Shown piece after piece: positions 45,064 to 55,272 of a stretch of DNA of 64,000 bases. Every line of letters starts with the position of its first letter. The stretch's first letter is position 1. Source of the DNA: Taudactylus pleione (taxonomy: Eukaryota; Chordata; Amphibia; Anura; Myobatrachidae). The translations under genes and the position numbers were made by a program. The DNA is taken from NCBI GenBank assembly GCA_031769625.1, contig JAUIMM010000088.1:4231501-4295500 (forward strand), read 5' to 3'. The notes under the pieces are model-generated. The model saw nothing but the letters and a program-made list of their open reading frames with translations. It did not search any database and was not told where the DNA came from.

Positions 45064-45641
45064 AGTGTGTGTGTGTCAGCACTACTGTGGGTTATGCAGT
45101 TTGACGGAAGTGTAAATACACCAGGCGTATCATTTGCACCAAATATAGGCTGACTGAAATGCCCTCCAATGATGACGAGTATCAAACTAAGCATTCGATA
45201 GAGGCGGATGCACCGCAAAGATGCATACGGGTGAATATACGCATTGATCTCCATACACACAATGCTAGAGAGCATACAGGTGATTTGGGCTCAGCATCAG
45301 GCCCTTGACATATCAGTGCATATTACCACAAGTGTGCCATAGTCACAGGTCTGAGCATCATGGCAGATGTGGCTCAAGGATGACCTCACATTGTTTAAAT
45401 TATAAAAATATTGTTTCATGTTGAAGATAAATTAAACAGCCTTCGTGTTAGTAATTACACATGTTGCAGGAAGGAGGATACTACTGTGACATAATATTTC
45501 CAAAGAACTCTGTCTGGAAGCTTTAAACAAAAACAACAAAAAAAAAAAACTACAGTCAGCAAAACCATCAAATAAATCACACTGTCAACAATTCACAGGA
45601 AAAGGAGCTCAGCTGAGCACCAAAACATCAATCCAAGGACC
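45064..45641. other. No gene recognised
   Basis: Nothing supported. Confidence 0.4.
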
Positions 45642-45919
45642 CAGGGCCGTAGCTAGGGTAGTGCTGCCGATGCCATCGCACAGGGCTCCACAGGTCAGGG
45701 GGCGCTGTTTGGGCCTGTCAAATTTCTGTTTATTATCATTCTCACTTGTAGCTTCCTCTAATTTCATCCCCAGCATCTCCTGGCCTCTCCTATCTCTTCC
45801 CTGGCCCTTCCCCATGAGGCCATGGCCCTTTTTTGGGTGTATTATGTCCCTTTGAAAAATGAGGGGTGCGCCAATGCTCTTTCTGGCACAGGGCACCAAA
45901 AAGTCTAGCTACAGCTCTG
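45642..45919. mobile_element. Non-autonomous hAT element, 278 bp, copy 2
   Basis: CAGGGCCGTAGCTAG ... CTAGCTACAGCTCTG, flanked by exact CAAGGACC duplications (45,634-45,641; 45,920-45,927). It has the same length as copy 1 (21,823-22,100), with roughly nine of ten bases identical by eye. The open frames on both strands are shared by both copies and are not protein-like. Confidence 0.92.
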
Positions 45920-45927
45920 CAAGGACC

Positions 45928-46457
45928 AGTATATGTAAAATATGGAAATGAGTTAAAGCTATTAGTTATCGAATATGCATGCAATATTTCACAAACTTTT
46001 TTCAAAATAATGCTCTCATCATGGTGAATGATTTTTTTTCCCTATGCATGACCGGCTTCCCGTCACTAAGCCAACTGAAGGGCACTGTAACGAACAAGTG
46101 AGCCTAAAATTACTATTATCCAGACAATAGTTTGCAGTGATAGAGATTATACTATGTTAAATATCTTAACTTACCTTAACTTTATAGGAATGTCACTTAC
46201 ACAACTGAGGAAATTTCAAGATATATTTTGCATACTGAATAAAAAATAAAATGTGCATATTGGGTTGAATGGTTCTTTGAAATGATAAGAGCCAAACGCA
46301 CAACCTAGAATATTCCAACATTTCTGATTTCATAAAATTGCCACAGATAGAGCCTGTATGACAAAGGCTTCAGTGTTACTTGCTTCTTGCTCACTGGATG
46401 GTCCTGGACAATTTGATATTTGAAATCATAACTGGGATAGTACAAATCAAGAAAGTC
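45928..46457. other. No gene recognised
   Basis: AT-rich sequence without supported features. Confidence 0.4.
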
Positions 46458-47394
46458 TAAAGCTAGGTACACTCCTGAACGATGTAACAAATTATGCGAC
46501 GCTTGTTCCAATTTCACTTGCAACCATATGATCCAAGAACACAGGATTTCTAGCATAGGCACTACGCATCTTTGGGATGACAGCACGATGTATTGTGTTG
46601 GGTGATCGTATCCCAGTAATCGTTGCTCCTGTATACTATGGGGGAATGGGCGCTCAACAGAGCAATTCAATTGTTGCTCTATTCGAGTGCGATAGCCACC
46701 GCCGCAGTCATTTGTGCTCGCAGCATCCTGAGGTAGCGAGCAGAAATGTGCAAGTCTATAGTTTGGGCACCCCAACCAGGAGCCGCTTTACGTGGCTAAA
46801 CTCGGTCAATTGAGCGTGACAAGCGCAATAATGGGCGCTCAAAAGCAATTGAACTGCTACATTGTTCGCCCATCGATTAGCGGAGCTAAAAATAATCAAT
46901 TGAATCGCCCTCTATGTGCACTACGGGTCCTGCGTGATCAACCCCCGATATGCCTCTGCCTGATTGACGGGCAGAGGCATTTAAGGGGCGGTGGAGGGGG
47001 CGGCATTCCTGGAAACGGGGGCGTGTAGGTCCTGTTTTCTGGGAGTTGCAAGGCCAGGTACTGCGTCCACAAACGCAGTTTCCTGGCCTCGCAAGCCGGC
47101 CAGCCTGAGTAAGCTGAGGCTTATTCAGCTGGCCAGCGGCATCCTCCATCGCGACCGATGGTCAGAATGGTGATCCCAGCCTGCGACCTCGGTCACAGTC
47201 GTGGGATCGCAAATGCAGCTTTATTCGTGCATACACGCTACACATCGTCCCACCGAACTTGCAGCCCATTAGAAAGGACAATGCGATGAATGAAGTGTGT
47301 AAACGATAGATTGGGTGCACTGCGCACAATATATGGTGGTTGTGCAGATTGGTTACGGGTCGCATGATTGCACAATAGTGTGTACACAGCTTTA
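46458..47394. mobile_element. MITE interrupted by another MITE-like segment
   Basis: The outer ends 'taaagctaggtacact' and 'gtgtgtacacagcttta' are inverted. Inside, 46,640-46,905 holds paired 'gggcgctcaac..agcaattcaattg' motifs. 46,940-47,150 holds a segment ('gaaacgggggcgtg') shared with the MITE at 29,113. The whole is probably a MITE that received one or two insertions. Confidence 0.55.
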
Positions 47395-47714
47395 GCACAG
47401 CCCTGAGTTACTTTCTGTGAAATTCAGCCTATACTCCTGCCAAACAAAACAATAACAGCATTTTTTAAACAGTAGTGGAAATGTAAAATTTGTATCATAA
47501 ATTAAACTGAAAAGGAGCAACATACAAATAAACATAATATATCAGATGGATACAGTCAATATCCTGGCGGCCACCAGGACAGCATTAGAGAGGTGTATAG
47601 ATATATCTGCATGTGGTTTCCAATTTACAAAAGATGTAAAAAAATACCATTAATTTGTGCAGCTCCAGTCATCCGGTGCTAAATAATGCTGAATAATATA
47701 GAATTCAAGATCCA

Positions 47715-48073
47715 GGGGCCTATTCATCATTGATAAATGGCCCGGTAACCATACGGAAACACTAGTTTCCGTATATTTTACTTACCGGGCCATTCATCAT
47801 CAGAGGTCAGATAGGACCCCCTGATATTCAGCAAACCCGGAAAACTGGCCCCCGGTGGCTTTACGCATGCGTAGCCGGGCCGACGGGGAGGAGGTAAGTA
47901 ACGCAGTTACATCTATCTGTAGCTGTGATACTAACAGAGGGAACAGCTGCTTTTCGGAGCAGCTGTCCACTCACCGGAGCAATGATGAATTGCTCCGGTG
48001 TAATCCATCCCCTGCTGCGACTTCAATACTAAACCATCGGAGGCCATACAGCCTCCGGTGATGAATAGGCCCT
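47715..48073. mobile_element. MITE, GGGCCTATTCATCA family, 359 bp, TSD CCA
   Basis: The left end GGGGCCTATTCATCA and right end TGATGAATAGGCCCT are inverted, with CCA on both sides (47,712-47,714; 48,074-48,076). Inner hairpins include 'gcccggtaa...ttaccgggc' and 'accggagcaa...ttgctccggt'. Confidence 0.85.
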
Positions 48074-48840
48074 CCAGTCCAACAAATCTGGGGCTTTGAA
48101 TAATAAGGAATCACCAGTAATTATTTCCTTTCATCACATACTGGGGCTACCTGGCTCCGGGGATTTACACAGCCTGTCATTTGTATTTCTGATACTTAGC
48201 TGTGTGATACAGGGTGACAGTGCAGAATTCACTGCGTATGTGAGTACTGTATACAGTAATTACCATAAATAAGATCAGTTATTTTAATACATTTTTCAAT
48301 AAATAATTTCCTACAATCTTCTCTAGGATTTGCACGAAGCTCTAGTTTACTACAACAACCTCTTGCAACCGCATGCCTTACCTAAATGTAGCCAAGAATA
48401 TAGGATCACCAGTGAAAACTTTGTAAGGCGCGGGGGGAACCCTTGTGGCACCATATAAATAAAGGATAATAATAATAATAATAATAATAATAATGCAAAC
48501 AGCAGTCAACTTACAGCAAGAACGGTCCCTCTAACAGTGTAGGTGTAATAAAAAAAGTGAATGTGTCTATGCAGATCAGGCTGAACACACATATACACAT
48601 TATAGACACATCATCCCTACAATGTAAACATCACAGAAATACATAGTGAGTTAGTGACCAGCTGTCAGCATTAAAAAAAAAGAACAAACAGGTTTATGCC
48701 CATCAGATAAGGAAGTGATCAGTAACAAAAATGCACATGAAGTGCACCAGTGACTGGGACTCACATGGGCAGTTTCTCAGACATCCCCTTACTGACATGT
48801 AGTTATTACATAATGTGTCAGTAAAGATAATCCTGGCTAT
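48074..48840. other. No gene; L2-like tail at 48,415-48,495
   Basis: 'ttgtaaggcgcggggggaac' and 'ggcaccatataaataaagga' followed by (TAA)n at 48,466-48,494 is the L2-like tail seen at 11.8 kb. The rest is not recognised. Confidence 0.5.
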
Positions 48841-48901
48841 ATCACGCACTGTTCTTCAGTGGCACTGATTCCAGGAGCAGCAGCAACAAGTCACACTCAC
48901 C

Positions 48902-49157
48902 CTGCAGGCACCTGCGCACTGACTCAGCTCCTCACACCTCCACATCCAGCATCTACACACAGCTCTCCCGCAACTCCATCCCTGCCCGTCCCGGGAGAGG
49001 TCCTGAGATCCGGCACCTCGGTCTGACATGCATCCAGTGCGGGAGGCGGCAGTGGAAGAGGCGCCGCTGCAGCTTCTGGTCCCGGGGGATGACAGTGAGG
49101 TTGCAGCAGCAGCAGCAGATAGGACTTTCTATAGCCAGGAGCAGGGACAACAACACA
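48902..49157 (-). other. Putative first exon of a host gene (minus strand)
   Basis: Minus-strand sequence ends at 48,901/48,902 in TGCAGG|GTGAGTG, an excellent splice donor. The block is GC- and CpG-richer than its surroundings and matches no repeat seen in the window. Two minus-strand ATGs (about 49,033 and 49,029) open short frames, one of which (MSDRGAGSQDLSRDG...) stays open to the donor. It may equally be a non-coding 5' exon. No downstream exon could be recognised, so the gene is unknown. Confidence 0.4.
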
Positions 49158-49330
49158 CAGTGCTGCCTGGGCTCAGGGACTGGCTGGCTGCTGGCTAGGC
49201 GATCCCCCTCCCTGGTGACGTCAATGCGCAGAGCGCAGAGGTTCCCCCTGACGCAGCGTCCTAGCTCAGTCCCAGCACAGACTGGGCGTGGCGTAGCTTG
49301 CCCCGCCCCCTGTCATGCTCAGTGACCTTT
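49158..49330 (-). promoter_or_regulatory. Putative CpG-rich promoter with CRE and GC box
   Basis: A palindromic CRE, TGACGTCA (49,216-49,223), and a GC box, CCCCGCCCCC (49,301-49,310), lie upstream of the exon candidate within a stretch of repeated CpGs. A CpG island promoter fits this, but no start site or TATA box is visible. Confidence 0.4.
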
Positions 49331-50029
49331 TGGCAGCGCAGCAGTTTTGGTTGCTAGGAGACAGGAGCAGGGGTCGTGTGTGAGTGGTATTAAAGTGTAT
49401 GGGGTGGGCTGCTGTCTTGGTAGGGCCTCATTAGGGAGGTATAATGTGTTGTGTTCTATACCTTCAGCAGCAACAGGTTCACAAAAAAACAAGCACTTCC
49501 TGGCCATTTATTTCCCTGGATACGACTAATTTAAAATGTATTTGTACTGTAAAATGGAAGATGCTCATTGCATAGTAACATGAGTGGTATATGGAGTTTA
49601 AAGGGACGTTTGAAGAGAAAATAAGAAAACACTGCAGGTGACAACTAGCACCACCCAGGCAAATGTGACTCTAAGCTCTTTGGTGCTCATGTAGTTTGAA
49701 AAACACGCAATTGCCTTTTTTTCTATTCAAACCACTAATGCAATATTTCTTATGCAGGTTGAGATTTATTTTGTGCTTACAACCTTCTTGTGCTTTGGGA
49801 GGGGGGGTGGGGGAGCAGGGCAGCAGGGGCGTATTAACAGAGGAAGGGGTCCCTGTGTAGTCTCCGTCCTGGGCCCCCTCCTCTCCGTCGGGCTGCCGGC
49901 AGGGTTGTTGCTAGATCCAAGTCAGAGTATGGACCTCTGAAGTCACAATCACATGACCGATGCAGCAGGGCCGGACTGCTACCAGTGTTACTATCCACGT
50001 GGGGGGAATATAAACCTGTGGCGAACTAA
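49331..50029. other. No gene recognised
   Basis: A G-rich run at 49,800-49,815 and unassigned sequence. Confidence 0.4.
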
Positions 50030-50480
50030 GAAAGCCACTGTACCCGAAGCGGGGTGAGCGAAGCGAGCCCGCATGGGGACACTTTTGGCCCCCGTTCTGA
50101 ACCTTGCCCCTCCCACTTTTGCCGCGGCTCACGTGGTTGTGACGTCAGAGGTCCTTTACAGCACCTCGTTCTAGACCTAACCCTGCCGGCAGCGCACTGA
50201 GCGCTGCAGACTCTGGGCACTAGAGTAAACTCTAGTGCTCTGCCGGAGTCTACTGCGCATGCACAAGTCACAAGGAAAATGGTGCGGCAGCCATTTTCCT
50301 GGTGATCTCACTGCGTCTGTGCAAAATGCCGGGAAAATGACCACGGTGGCCATTTCCAGGCGATTTGTAGCGCAATGGTACCGCCGGAGAGGTAAGTATT
50401 TAATAAATGGGTTCAGAGTGTGCAGTGTGGGCCCCACTGGACCCAGGGGCCCATGTGCACCCACACCCTGCACCCATTAT
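50030..50480. repeat. GC-rich interspersed repeat, unclassified
   Basis: Contains 'agcggggtgagcgaagcgag', 'ttgtgacgtcagaggtcctt' and 'tactgcgcatgcacaagtca'. It resembles GC-rich element ends seen in frogs. No coding region. Confidence 0.35.
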
Positions 50481-50489
50481 AGATACAAT

Positions 50490-51662
50490 ATCCTGTGCAA
50501 GTATAAGGCCGAAACAAGTGTCGTCTGGAACATAAAACCTGTAACCGCGCAATGACCAGCATAGCCAGCCTGGAACCACTAGGATCACCCTCACTCGTGA
50601 AGCCTCAATGTCCCTGGAGACCTGAGGGAACAGTGTAGATGGCGGAAACAGGTGCTCTGGATGAAAAATTCCACGGAACAGTCAAGGAAGCCATATGCTG
50701 AAGCCAGCGGATACCCGTATCCCATACCAAACTATGGAGCCTCGCAAACGCTGCCATGAGATTCTCATCCGGAAGGCCTTACCGCTGAACAGTAGGAAGA
50801 TCACTGGAGAGAGACCACTGCCTTGGGAGAAATGTGGTTCTGCTGAGGACGTCCAATGTATGACCACCATTGAGAGAGACTGAACAAAGGTCTCTGCCCT
50901 GGAAAGACTTCAGCATCGCCACCGCGCTCTTGTGCCTGCTGGAAGATGTGCATATGCCATTGCTGGGTCGTCTGAATGACTGTGAGCGGCCGGTAAGGAT
51001 GGACAGGGCCCCCAATAATAATTGCAAAAACGATGGCTTGGAGCTCGAGCCCATTGAACAGCCGGACCATTTTGGACGGTGATCCAAGGCCCTGGAGCTG
51101 AAAAGCAATTTCACAGCACCTCAGCCCAGGAGACTGGCGGCCATTGTAACAATGAGTGAATCTGGAAGGACCAAAGAGTGGACCCGGAGGAGAAGAACGA
51201 AAACCCTCCACCAATGGAGAGTGATGGGTGCTGTTGGAAAGAACAAGAACTGAGACAAGAGGGATGCCGAGCAACCCTTTCAAGGTGGACAATTACCCAC
51301 TGGTACTCCCATGAGTAGAATCTGGTCCACTGAATGGTCCCTAAGTGGAGACCAACTTGCCCAAAAACCAAATGTTCCACAAGGTCAATGGACGAGGCAC
51401 CGATCGTAACCAGGATTGGTAGGGTCCATTCACTGTCCACCGCAAGAAAACACAGCTGGAGAGAGGTTTCGGAGGTCAACCTCCGAAACTGAAGGCATTG
51501 ACAAGGAGACAATGGAGACCTTTCAAAAGTCAGGATACAGCACTAATCCAAAAGTACTTGAAACAAGCGACCTAGGAAGGTCCGTAACTGTGAAGCCGTG
51601 GTATCCTTCACAAGCAGAACCTCCAAAGAGGACCGAATTGTGATATGTTCTGTGCGCACTAT
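50490..51662 (-). pseudogene. Decayed DIRS RT/RNase H, downstream half
   Basis: Read on the minus strand, RNase H landmarks are recognisable with stops and frame changes between. VTIGAS at about 51,405 stands for the TTDAS motif, ELQAIVFAI (about 51,030) for the Glu motif, RPLTVIQ (about 50,990) for the segment before the SDN motif, and FLPRQWSLSS (about 50,815) for DFLSRQ..EWSL. The order agrees with the intact DIRS at 894-2,933. The RT half lies beyond the 10.6-kb insertion, at 62,268-63,720. Not functional. Confidence 0.6.
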
Positions 51663-52560
51663 GGACCTGATTCAGATCCGCTCGCTAAGGCGCGATTTCT
51701 CGCTGCCGGGCGATTTTTGCTCAGTGCGCATGCGTATAATTCGCAATGCGCATGCGCAAGCCAACTTCAGCGATGGGGAATCGTGCGCTCGTAGTACACA
51801 GACTTGCCGCTACTTTGAGTGACAGTGCCGTTTGTGGGTGGTAACGGGAAGGTGCTTGTGAACGGTGGAGTGGTGCTGTGAACACAGGCGTGTCTGACCA
51901 TCAAAACGGAGTTTTGAGGGCGTGCATAATTTAAAGGCCGCATCATTGTACACATCAGTTCGCATCTATTACGATGGAAGTACTCGCAGTGCTTGCGGTA
52001 GCCCAGGGTCTACCACAAGCACTGCGTGTGCACCCGATGGTTTCTTCCTCTGCCGATGTATGCAGTCAATTAATAGAGTAGCAGGTGTTACTCATTGCAT
52101 TGTATAATAGCAAAGTGGATGCGTAAATTAGCAGTTTTTTCTTTTTTACTTTTTGTTGTTATTTGGATATTAAGAAAGATACCAATCCCAAAAAACTTTT
52201 AATTCACAAACAATAGTCCCTATATTTTTAAAGTTCACAAATACATTTTTTTTTAGTTTTTAAAGTGAAATAGTTTTTTTTGTGGAACTGCACATCCCAG
52301 CATGCCATGCCAGAGTAAATACATGCCATCTTAGCAATACTGTGGCAGGCCAGGGCCGGATTTGTTGTACCATAGTAGATATAGTGTTTTTTTCTCTTGG
52401 AAGAAGGTACAAAAAACATTCTTTCATTGAAAATGAAATTTTTTATTTTTTTTTAGGATTTTTTAGAATTCAAAATCCCTAAATGTTATCATTAACATTT
52501 TTTAGAAATGCATTATTGATAATAAGATTTTAATAAATAAAAATACAAACAATTTATATA
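51663..52560. other. Left terminal non-coding region of the composite element
   Basis: Inverted terminus, then 'gcgcatgcgtataattcgca'/'atgcgcatgcgc' (about 51,726-51,758), an inner palindrome. 52,130-52,560 is T/A-rich. 'aactgcacatcccagcatgc' at 52,286 matches the 28.5-kb hAT-type hairpin. No gene. Confidence 0.45.
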
Positions 52561-52900
52561 ATTAAAAATACATGATTTTCTGGACGAAAATGAAGATGTG
52601 GACACACAGATGTAGGTAAGGAAAGTGTGCATGTGCCGCCACCAGATGTGCCTCCACCTATTACAAACACATCACCTCAAAATGTGGCAGGCCCATCACA
52701 TGGAACAATACAATATCAAGATATTCCTTGTGGGCCTTCCAGGGGCACTAACTAGATTACATTATTGAACATACATTTGGAAAGTTCTGGGTGAAATAAA
52801 TCCAAGATCATAAATCTGATTTTTTCTTCTTTGCAGCCGACTCCGGAAAGCTGAATTTACGGATCCGAGTGGACCGTCGTGGAACCTGCTGGGAGCTCGT
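52561..52900 (+). other. Gene-like fragments of unknown identity
   Basis: On the plus strand an acidic stretch (FLDENEDVDTQM) is followed by TAG|GTAAGG, which could be a splice donor. A proline-rich stretch (VPPPDVPPPITNTSP) then ends in a stop at about 52,750. 'cttctttgcag|ccgac' at 52,838 could be an acceptor. They could be exons of a third gene or old duplicates, and cannot be assigned. Confidence 0.25.
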
Positions 52901-52914
52901 CCAGCCACAGCAGG

Positions 52915-53728
52915 TCACTGGTCCACCTCACCTTCTACTGGGCCAGTCAGATGTTCTTTGATCTCCCTGACATCTTGGCTTATGGACCTTAGAAAGGAGT
53001 TTTGCTCCAACATGCTGGCCTGGACAGCCTCCATTGTTGCTGTTTGCCTTAACACTGCCACCCTAAGCCCATACAGGACTTGGGTAAGGGTGGCAGTGGA
53101 GGATGGGGGAGGCACAATTGATGGAGGTAGTGCTGTCACCCCATCCATCTGCAGGCTTTCAGCCATGTCAGTTCCTAAACAATGGTAGTAAAAAACAATT
53201 TTATAAATTAATTCAAAAATAGATACAGAGACAGGTGTATGCAAATAATTACCAGACTCAGCATGTGGGTCATCTTGTGGAGGCTCCTGATGGTCTATTT
53301 TTGCCTCCAACACTAACATCCAATCTAAGGCGCCCAAAAGTTGATGTTGCCTTTGGGTCAAAGCCAAGGTGTCAGGGAGGGGACCCGCTGGCCCATTAAA
53401 GTATTTTCTCCGCAAATTCAGCTTTCTATTGAGTCGACTGCAAAGGTCACTCCACCTTTTGATAAATTTAGCTTCAATTATTTTTTTACAAAAACATCTT
53501 GTTATGAGTGATGTAGATATATTGACCATTTGACTTACTAATTTTTTTTGTTTTATTTTTGGTTTGGTAAACAAGAGAAAAAAAAACATTTCGTCAACAG
53601 TCTCCCAAATATAGAAAATTCTATAAAAAACTTACTTTTTACGAAGAAAAGATGCCTCCAAATGAGTGGAGTGCTTCCGATTGATGATCTTGGCAAATTT
53701 CACCCAGATTTTTTTCCTTAAAAAAAAA
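52915..53728 (-). pseudogene. Myb/SANT-like protein gene, minus strand, 5' part lost
   Basis: Three exons are inferred on the minus strand: exon 1 from 53,728 to 53,636 (donor AAAAA|GTAAGT), exon 2 53,455-53,253 (acceptor AAAAG|G, donor TCTG|GTAATT), exon 3 53,174-52,915 (acceptor TTTAG|G). Both junctions join in frame and no stop interrupts before the one at 52,915-52,917. Across the first junction, a basic helix with FAKIINRKHSTHLEASFLRK is followed by WSDLCSRLNRKL, the pattern of a Myb/SANT-like repeat. The C-terminal exon (TLTQVLYGLRVAVLRQTATM..., then FLRSISQDVREIKEHL) could form a coiled coil. Such proteins bring a Harbinger transposase to the element ends. The start is missing because an L1 lies directly upstream. 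Confidence 0.55.
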
Positions 53729-53939
53729 GGAGTCTGGCTTCTGGTTCCGGCGCTGATGGAGTGAGGAGCCTTGCTACCGAGCTCCATTACCCAATCTCTG
53801 TCATACCCTGCAATAGCCACTCGCGGCTTACCTCATTGCAGCCCTTAGCCGCCCGCACTTTATAGCAGTTCTCCAACAGGTTTTGTAGAGGTTCTTCCCC
53901 TCTGTCATGTCGAGGAAACCGCCGCGATCCAAGCCGTAG

Positions 53940-54936
53940 GTGGAGCGCGGGGCTGCGCCCAAGATGGCCGCCACTACCCACACTGAATCTGACAATGCTG
54001 CCTCACAGCCACAAGACCTGAAGCAACAGGGCAAGAAGTTATCCAGGACTCCATCCCCTGCTCCCCCAGGTACAATAACATATCAGGAGGTTACATATCA
54101 GGAGGTTATGCAGGCAGTAAGGGAGACAGTGCAGCCACTGCTAGCCGAGCAGGCTAAGTCCCACTCAGCAGCCCTACAACAGGCAGTAAATGATATTATG
54201 AGTCAATGCAAACAATTGACGAAACAAATTCTTACTGTTGAACACCAAGTGGGTGAAAAATTTCAAGAACTCCACACACTGAAAGAAATCACGACCAATT
54301 TAAAAAAATCAGATGCCCAGGTGTGGGCAAAATTAGATGACCTAGAGAATAGGTAACGCAGAAATAACTTGCGCATTGTGGGTCTGCCAGAGTTATATAA
54401 AGATCCATCCCTTTACCTATTTCTGAAACAAACATTGCCGAAATTACTTTATATAGAAGATATTTGCACAGACATGGTGATCGAAAGGGCTCACAGAACA
54501 GGTTCTATGAGACCGACCAATTCATCTCGCCCCCGCATGGTACTATTTAAAATGCCTACATTTGTTGCACAAAGAAGCAATTTGGAATGCGTCTCGACAA
54601 ATTTGTGATCTTACATGGGAAGATTCAAAAATTCTAATATTCCAAAACTACTCTCCAGAATGAATGAGAGCTCGCAAAGCCTTCTCGTCTGTTTGTTCGC
54701 AACTGGTTACAGCAGGCAAAAAGTTTGCATTATTATACCCAGCCCGACTGCGTCTCTTTGAAGATGGGTCCTATAAAGATTTCACTAACGCTCCTGATGC
54801 TGAAGCCTACCTGGCTGAACAAATTCAAAAGGCGGCTCTTTTTATCCTGAGGGTCCTGGCGGTGAAGTATTATGGGTCCAAAAACTATATTTGTCAATTA
54901 ATACTTACTAGTGTTTTGAAATGTGGCTTAGATTAG
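53940..54936 (+). pseudogene. L1 ORF1 (RNA-binding chaperone), broken
   Basis: ORF1 proteins of L1 LINEs form trimers through a coiled coil and bind element RNA. An N-terminal low-complexity part (to about residue 50) precedes a coiled-coil-like segment (about 55-138, ending WAKLDDLENR). An in-frame TAA at 54,354-54,356 interrupts the conserved LENRxRRNNLRIVGLPE junction. Then follows the RRM-like part (IVGLPELYKD ... ERAHRTG ... RPRMVLFK). A frameshift near 54,570-54,660 separates it from the C-terminal domain (RKAFSSVCSQLVTAGKKFAL, FEDGSYKDFTNAPDAEAYL). Each part is well conserved, so inactivation looks recent. Confidence 0.85.
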
Positions 54937-55272
54937 AATACTAGGGCTGCAATGATCTAAATTCTTTTTTGTTTATTGTGTTAAAAACATTGTTAGGGTT
55001 AGGAACACAACACTCCATTGTCTCTGACCCAATCGTTAATTCCTATACTGTGAAGTACTTATTTCCTTCTACAATGAGGCCGAATAGAGGTCTCCTTGTT
55101 TATTTTTATTTTGATATCTGTTGTCTTTGTCTTTTTCCCCTCCTTGTGTGTTTCCCTACCCCCAATCCCATTTGGCTATCATTCTACAAACTGAAAGAGA
55201 TTGAAATGCCCTCAATATTCTGTATTTGGATCATCCTCGTATTTCACTGTACTCATAGCCTGACGGTTGATA

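Noticed and set aside
53787..54034. Minus-strand ORFs at the L1 5' end
   Set aside because: Antisense of the L1 5' UTR; no conserved domain.
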